Assembly: GCF_026914185.1 (NCBI RefSeq) | Contig: NC_070568.1 | Span: 372,001-436,000, forward strand | Direction of reading: 5' to 3' | Length of the DNA: 64,000 nucleotides | Source: Puccinia triticina | Taxonomy: Eukaryota > Basidiomycota > Pucciniomycetes > Pucciniales > Pucciniaceae | Shown: positions 62,911 to 64,000 of the stretch, piece by piece | Position numbering within the stretch: the stretch's first letter is position 1 | How the letters are laid out: every line of letters begins with the position of its first letter | Notes under the pieces: model-generated | Databases searched by the model: none | What the model was told of the DNA's origin: nothing | The model's input: only the letters and a program-made list of their open reading frames with translations | Position numbers and translations under genes: made by a program

Positions 62911-64000
62911 CAGTGGGTTGATACAATTCAATACGATATTGGGCGCAATTTTGTATTGAATCGATCCCTGTTACCCAGCTACTCCGTTACCAATAGCAGT
63001 AACGGCCTTTTCTGTGGCCAGTGGGTACCGTAGCGAGAGAAAGTTTTTTTTGGGAGGAGATTTGAGTACCGAAACGCCCCGTATTGGGCGGTAACGGCGC
63101 ATAATGGGTGGTAACGCCCTGCAACACATTTCACCCCTGTTGACGGGCGGTAGCGCGCTATGTCATGTTTCACCCCTGTGTCCATGCTTTAGTCCCCCGG
63201 TTTTTTTTGTGCCACAGCAGCCATCACCTCTTTTATTGTTGCCCCTCCACCCTTTAAATTTCCAAACAATCAAAAATGCCTCCAAACACTCAAACTACTG
63301 CCAACAGTACCGAAGATGCTAACGCCAGCAGATATGCGACCGACCAGTCTCAACTCCGCCGTTCAAATCGAGCTTCGTCTGCGGTTGTTGAACCAGGCAT
63401 GGTGCCAACTGGCTCGGACTCCCGGGCCAGATTAACCAAACCAGCTGGAGAGGTGACGGCCCCTTCTTCGGAATCTGGCCGTGCAACGGGCCCCAAAGGC
63501 AAGCGGCAGCCCAGGAAAAAAAGGGTGATCAAAGAGGATTCGTCTGCGACAGACACCCGCACTGTTGCTATTGTCAAAAAGAAGAAAAACCCGAAGAAGG
63601 TAACCAAAAAGGCCTTGGAAAGTCAGGAGGTGCGTGTAGACTAGAAGAAGAATGTAATCACATGAGAATTTTTATTGAGGTAAATTACAAACCTGTGTGG
63701 TATTTAGGTGAACGCAACCGGCGAAGCCCATGACTTCAGTCAGGATACCAATGAATCCATTGAGATCGGTCCAAGGGAAGCCAAAAAAAGCTTGAAAAAG
63801 AGTACGATGATATTCTAGATTTCTTCGAACCACCTTTTCGAAAGAAAGAAGACAAAGGAAACGCTCAGATTAATTATAAATGCAAGTGGTGTGGAGAGAT
63901 TTATCGTGCGCACGCGACATCTAGAGGAAACTTGAAGGTACACCGTGACGGTTCAACTCAGTCAGAGAAGAAAAGCCACGGCTGTGTGAATCGAGCAAAG
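62911..64000 (+). mobile_element. hAT element, left part only
   Basis: Starts CAGTGGGTTGATACAATTCA, a hAT-like terminus, immediately after the hairpin array; the preceding 8 bp CCCAACAA would be its target duplication. Subterminal GGTAACG/GGTAGCG words recur at 62,980-63,160. It carries a BED-finger transposase gene and continues beyond the window. Confidence 0.7.
63276..64000 (+). CDS. hAT transposase with BED zinc finger, partial
   Basis: Exon 1 is 63276-63629 (MPPNTQTTANSTEDANASRY, a basic low-complexity N-terminus with GKRQPRKKRVIKED). The intron 63630-63707 has GTGCGT..TTTAG borders; exon 2 runs from 63708 off the window. The BED-type finger YKCKWCGEIYRAHATSRGNL followed by KVHRDGS (63,888-63,955) binds DNA at transposon ends in hAT transposases. 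The frame entering exon 2 ends at a TAG near 63,816; the finger lies in another frame, consistent with a one-base loss in the A7 run at 63,783-63,789. The catalytic RNase H-like core and dimerisation domain would be to the right. This copy is probably inactive unless splicing bypasses the shift. Confidence 0.7.

Overview
The window looks like the genome of a basidiomycete fungus, most likely a rust (Pucciniales). Its genes are intron-rich, with many 70-125 bp GT-AG introns. A fungal Mcm1/SRF-type MADS-box gene sits next to a gene for a secreted protein. More than half of the window is deeply nested transposable elements of the kinds that inflate rust genomes: Ty3/gypsy, Ty1/copia, DIRS-like, hAT with a BED finger, SINE-like and many foldback/MITE elements. 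The species assignment is an inference; the gene and element structures below were read directly from the sequence. Nothing bacterial, plasmid-like or CRISPR-like was seen.

Layout. (1) 1-6,000 is a small host-gene island on the minus strand: a three-exon secreted protein (82-1773) and an eight-exon MADS-box transcription factor (2999-5895), separated by an intergenic stretch with a 130-bp MITE flanked by a 9-bp target duplication. (2) 6,000-10,340 is repeat debris. (3) 10,345-22,830 is bounded by a perfect 27-bp inverted repeat and holds a degenerate DIRS-like retroelement (gag, RT, RNase H remnants). It is split by two blocks of nested foldback elements, minisatellites and a hAT-type element. 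(4) 22,831-46,868 is a Russian-doll nest. A hairpin-rich TIR element (24,255-46,868) contains an LTR copy (24,525-36,911), which contains a Ty3/gypsy element (25,141-36,553), which contains a gag-only LTR element (26,536-29,697). The same host element also carries a MITE with a tRNA-like SINE (37,035-38,185), a hAT-type MITE (38,522-44,712) that itself carries an intact Ty1/copia (38,866-44,115), a solo LTR and a small GCTGCGC-rich element. Target-site duplications support most of these boundaries. (5) 47,000-52,000 is repeat-derived and low-complexity. (6) 52,500-60,200 has host-like genes: a multipass membrane protein (53,116-55,521, plus), a tentative small gene on the opposite strand, and a multi-exon minus-strand gene or pseudogene. 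(7) 60,200-64,000 ends in another 44-bp hairpin array interrupted by a hAT element whose transposase gene runs off the window.

Most unusual observations: four related 106-120 nt intron-like modules (GTAAGT...AG) lie at the ORF boundaries of the Ty3/gypsy element; that element's primer-binding site extends to about 50 nt complementary to a tRNA-Tyr 3' half including the anticodon; the copia element appears to use the anticodon arm of initiator tRNA-Met; and tandem arrays of short palindromes recur inside hAT-like TIR elements. The insertions can be ordered in time by nesting and by LTR divergence.
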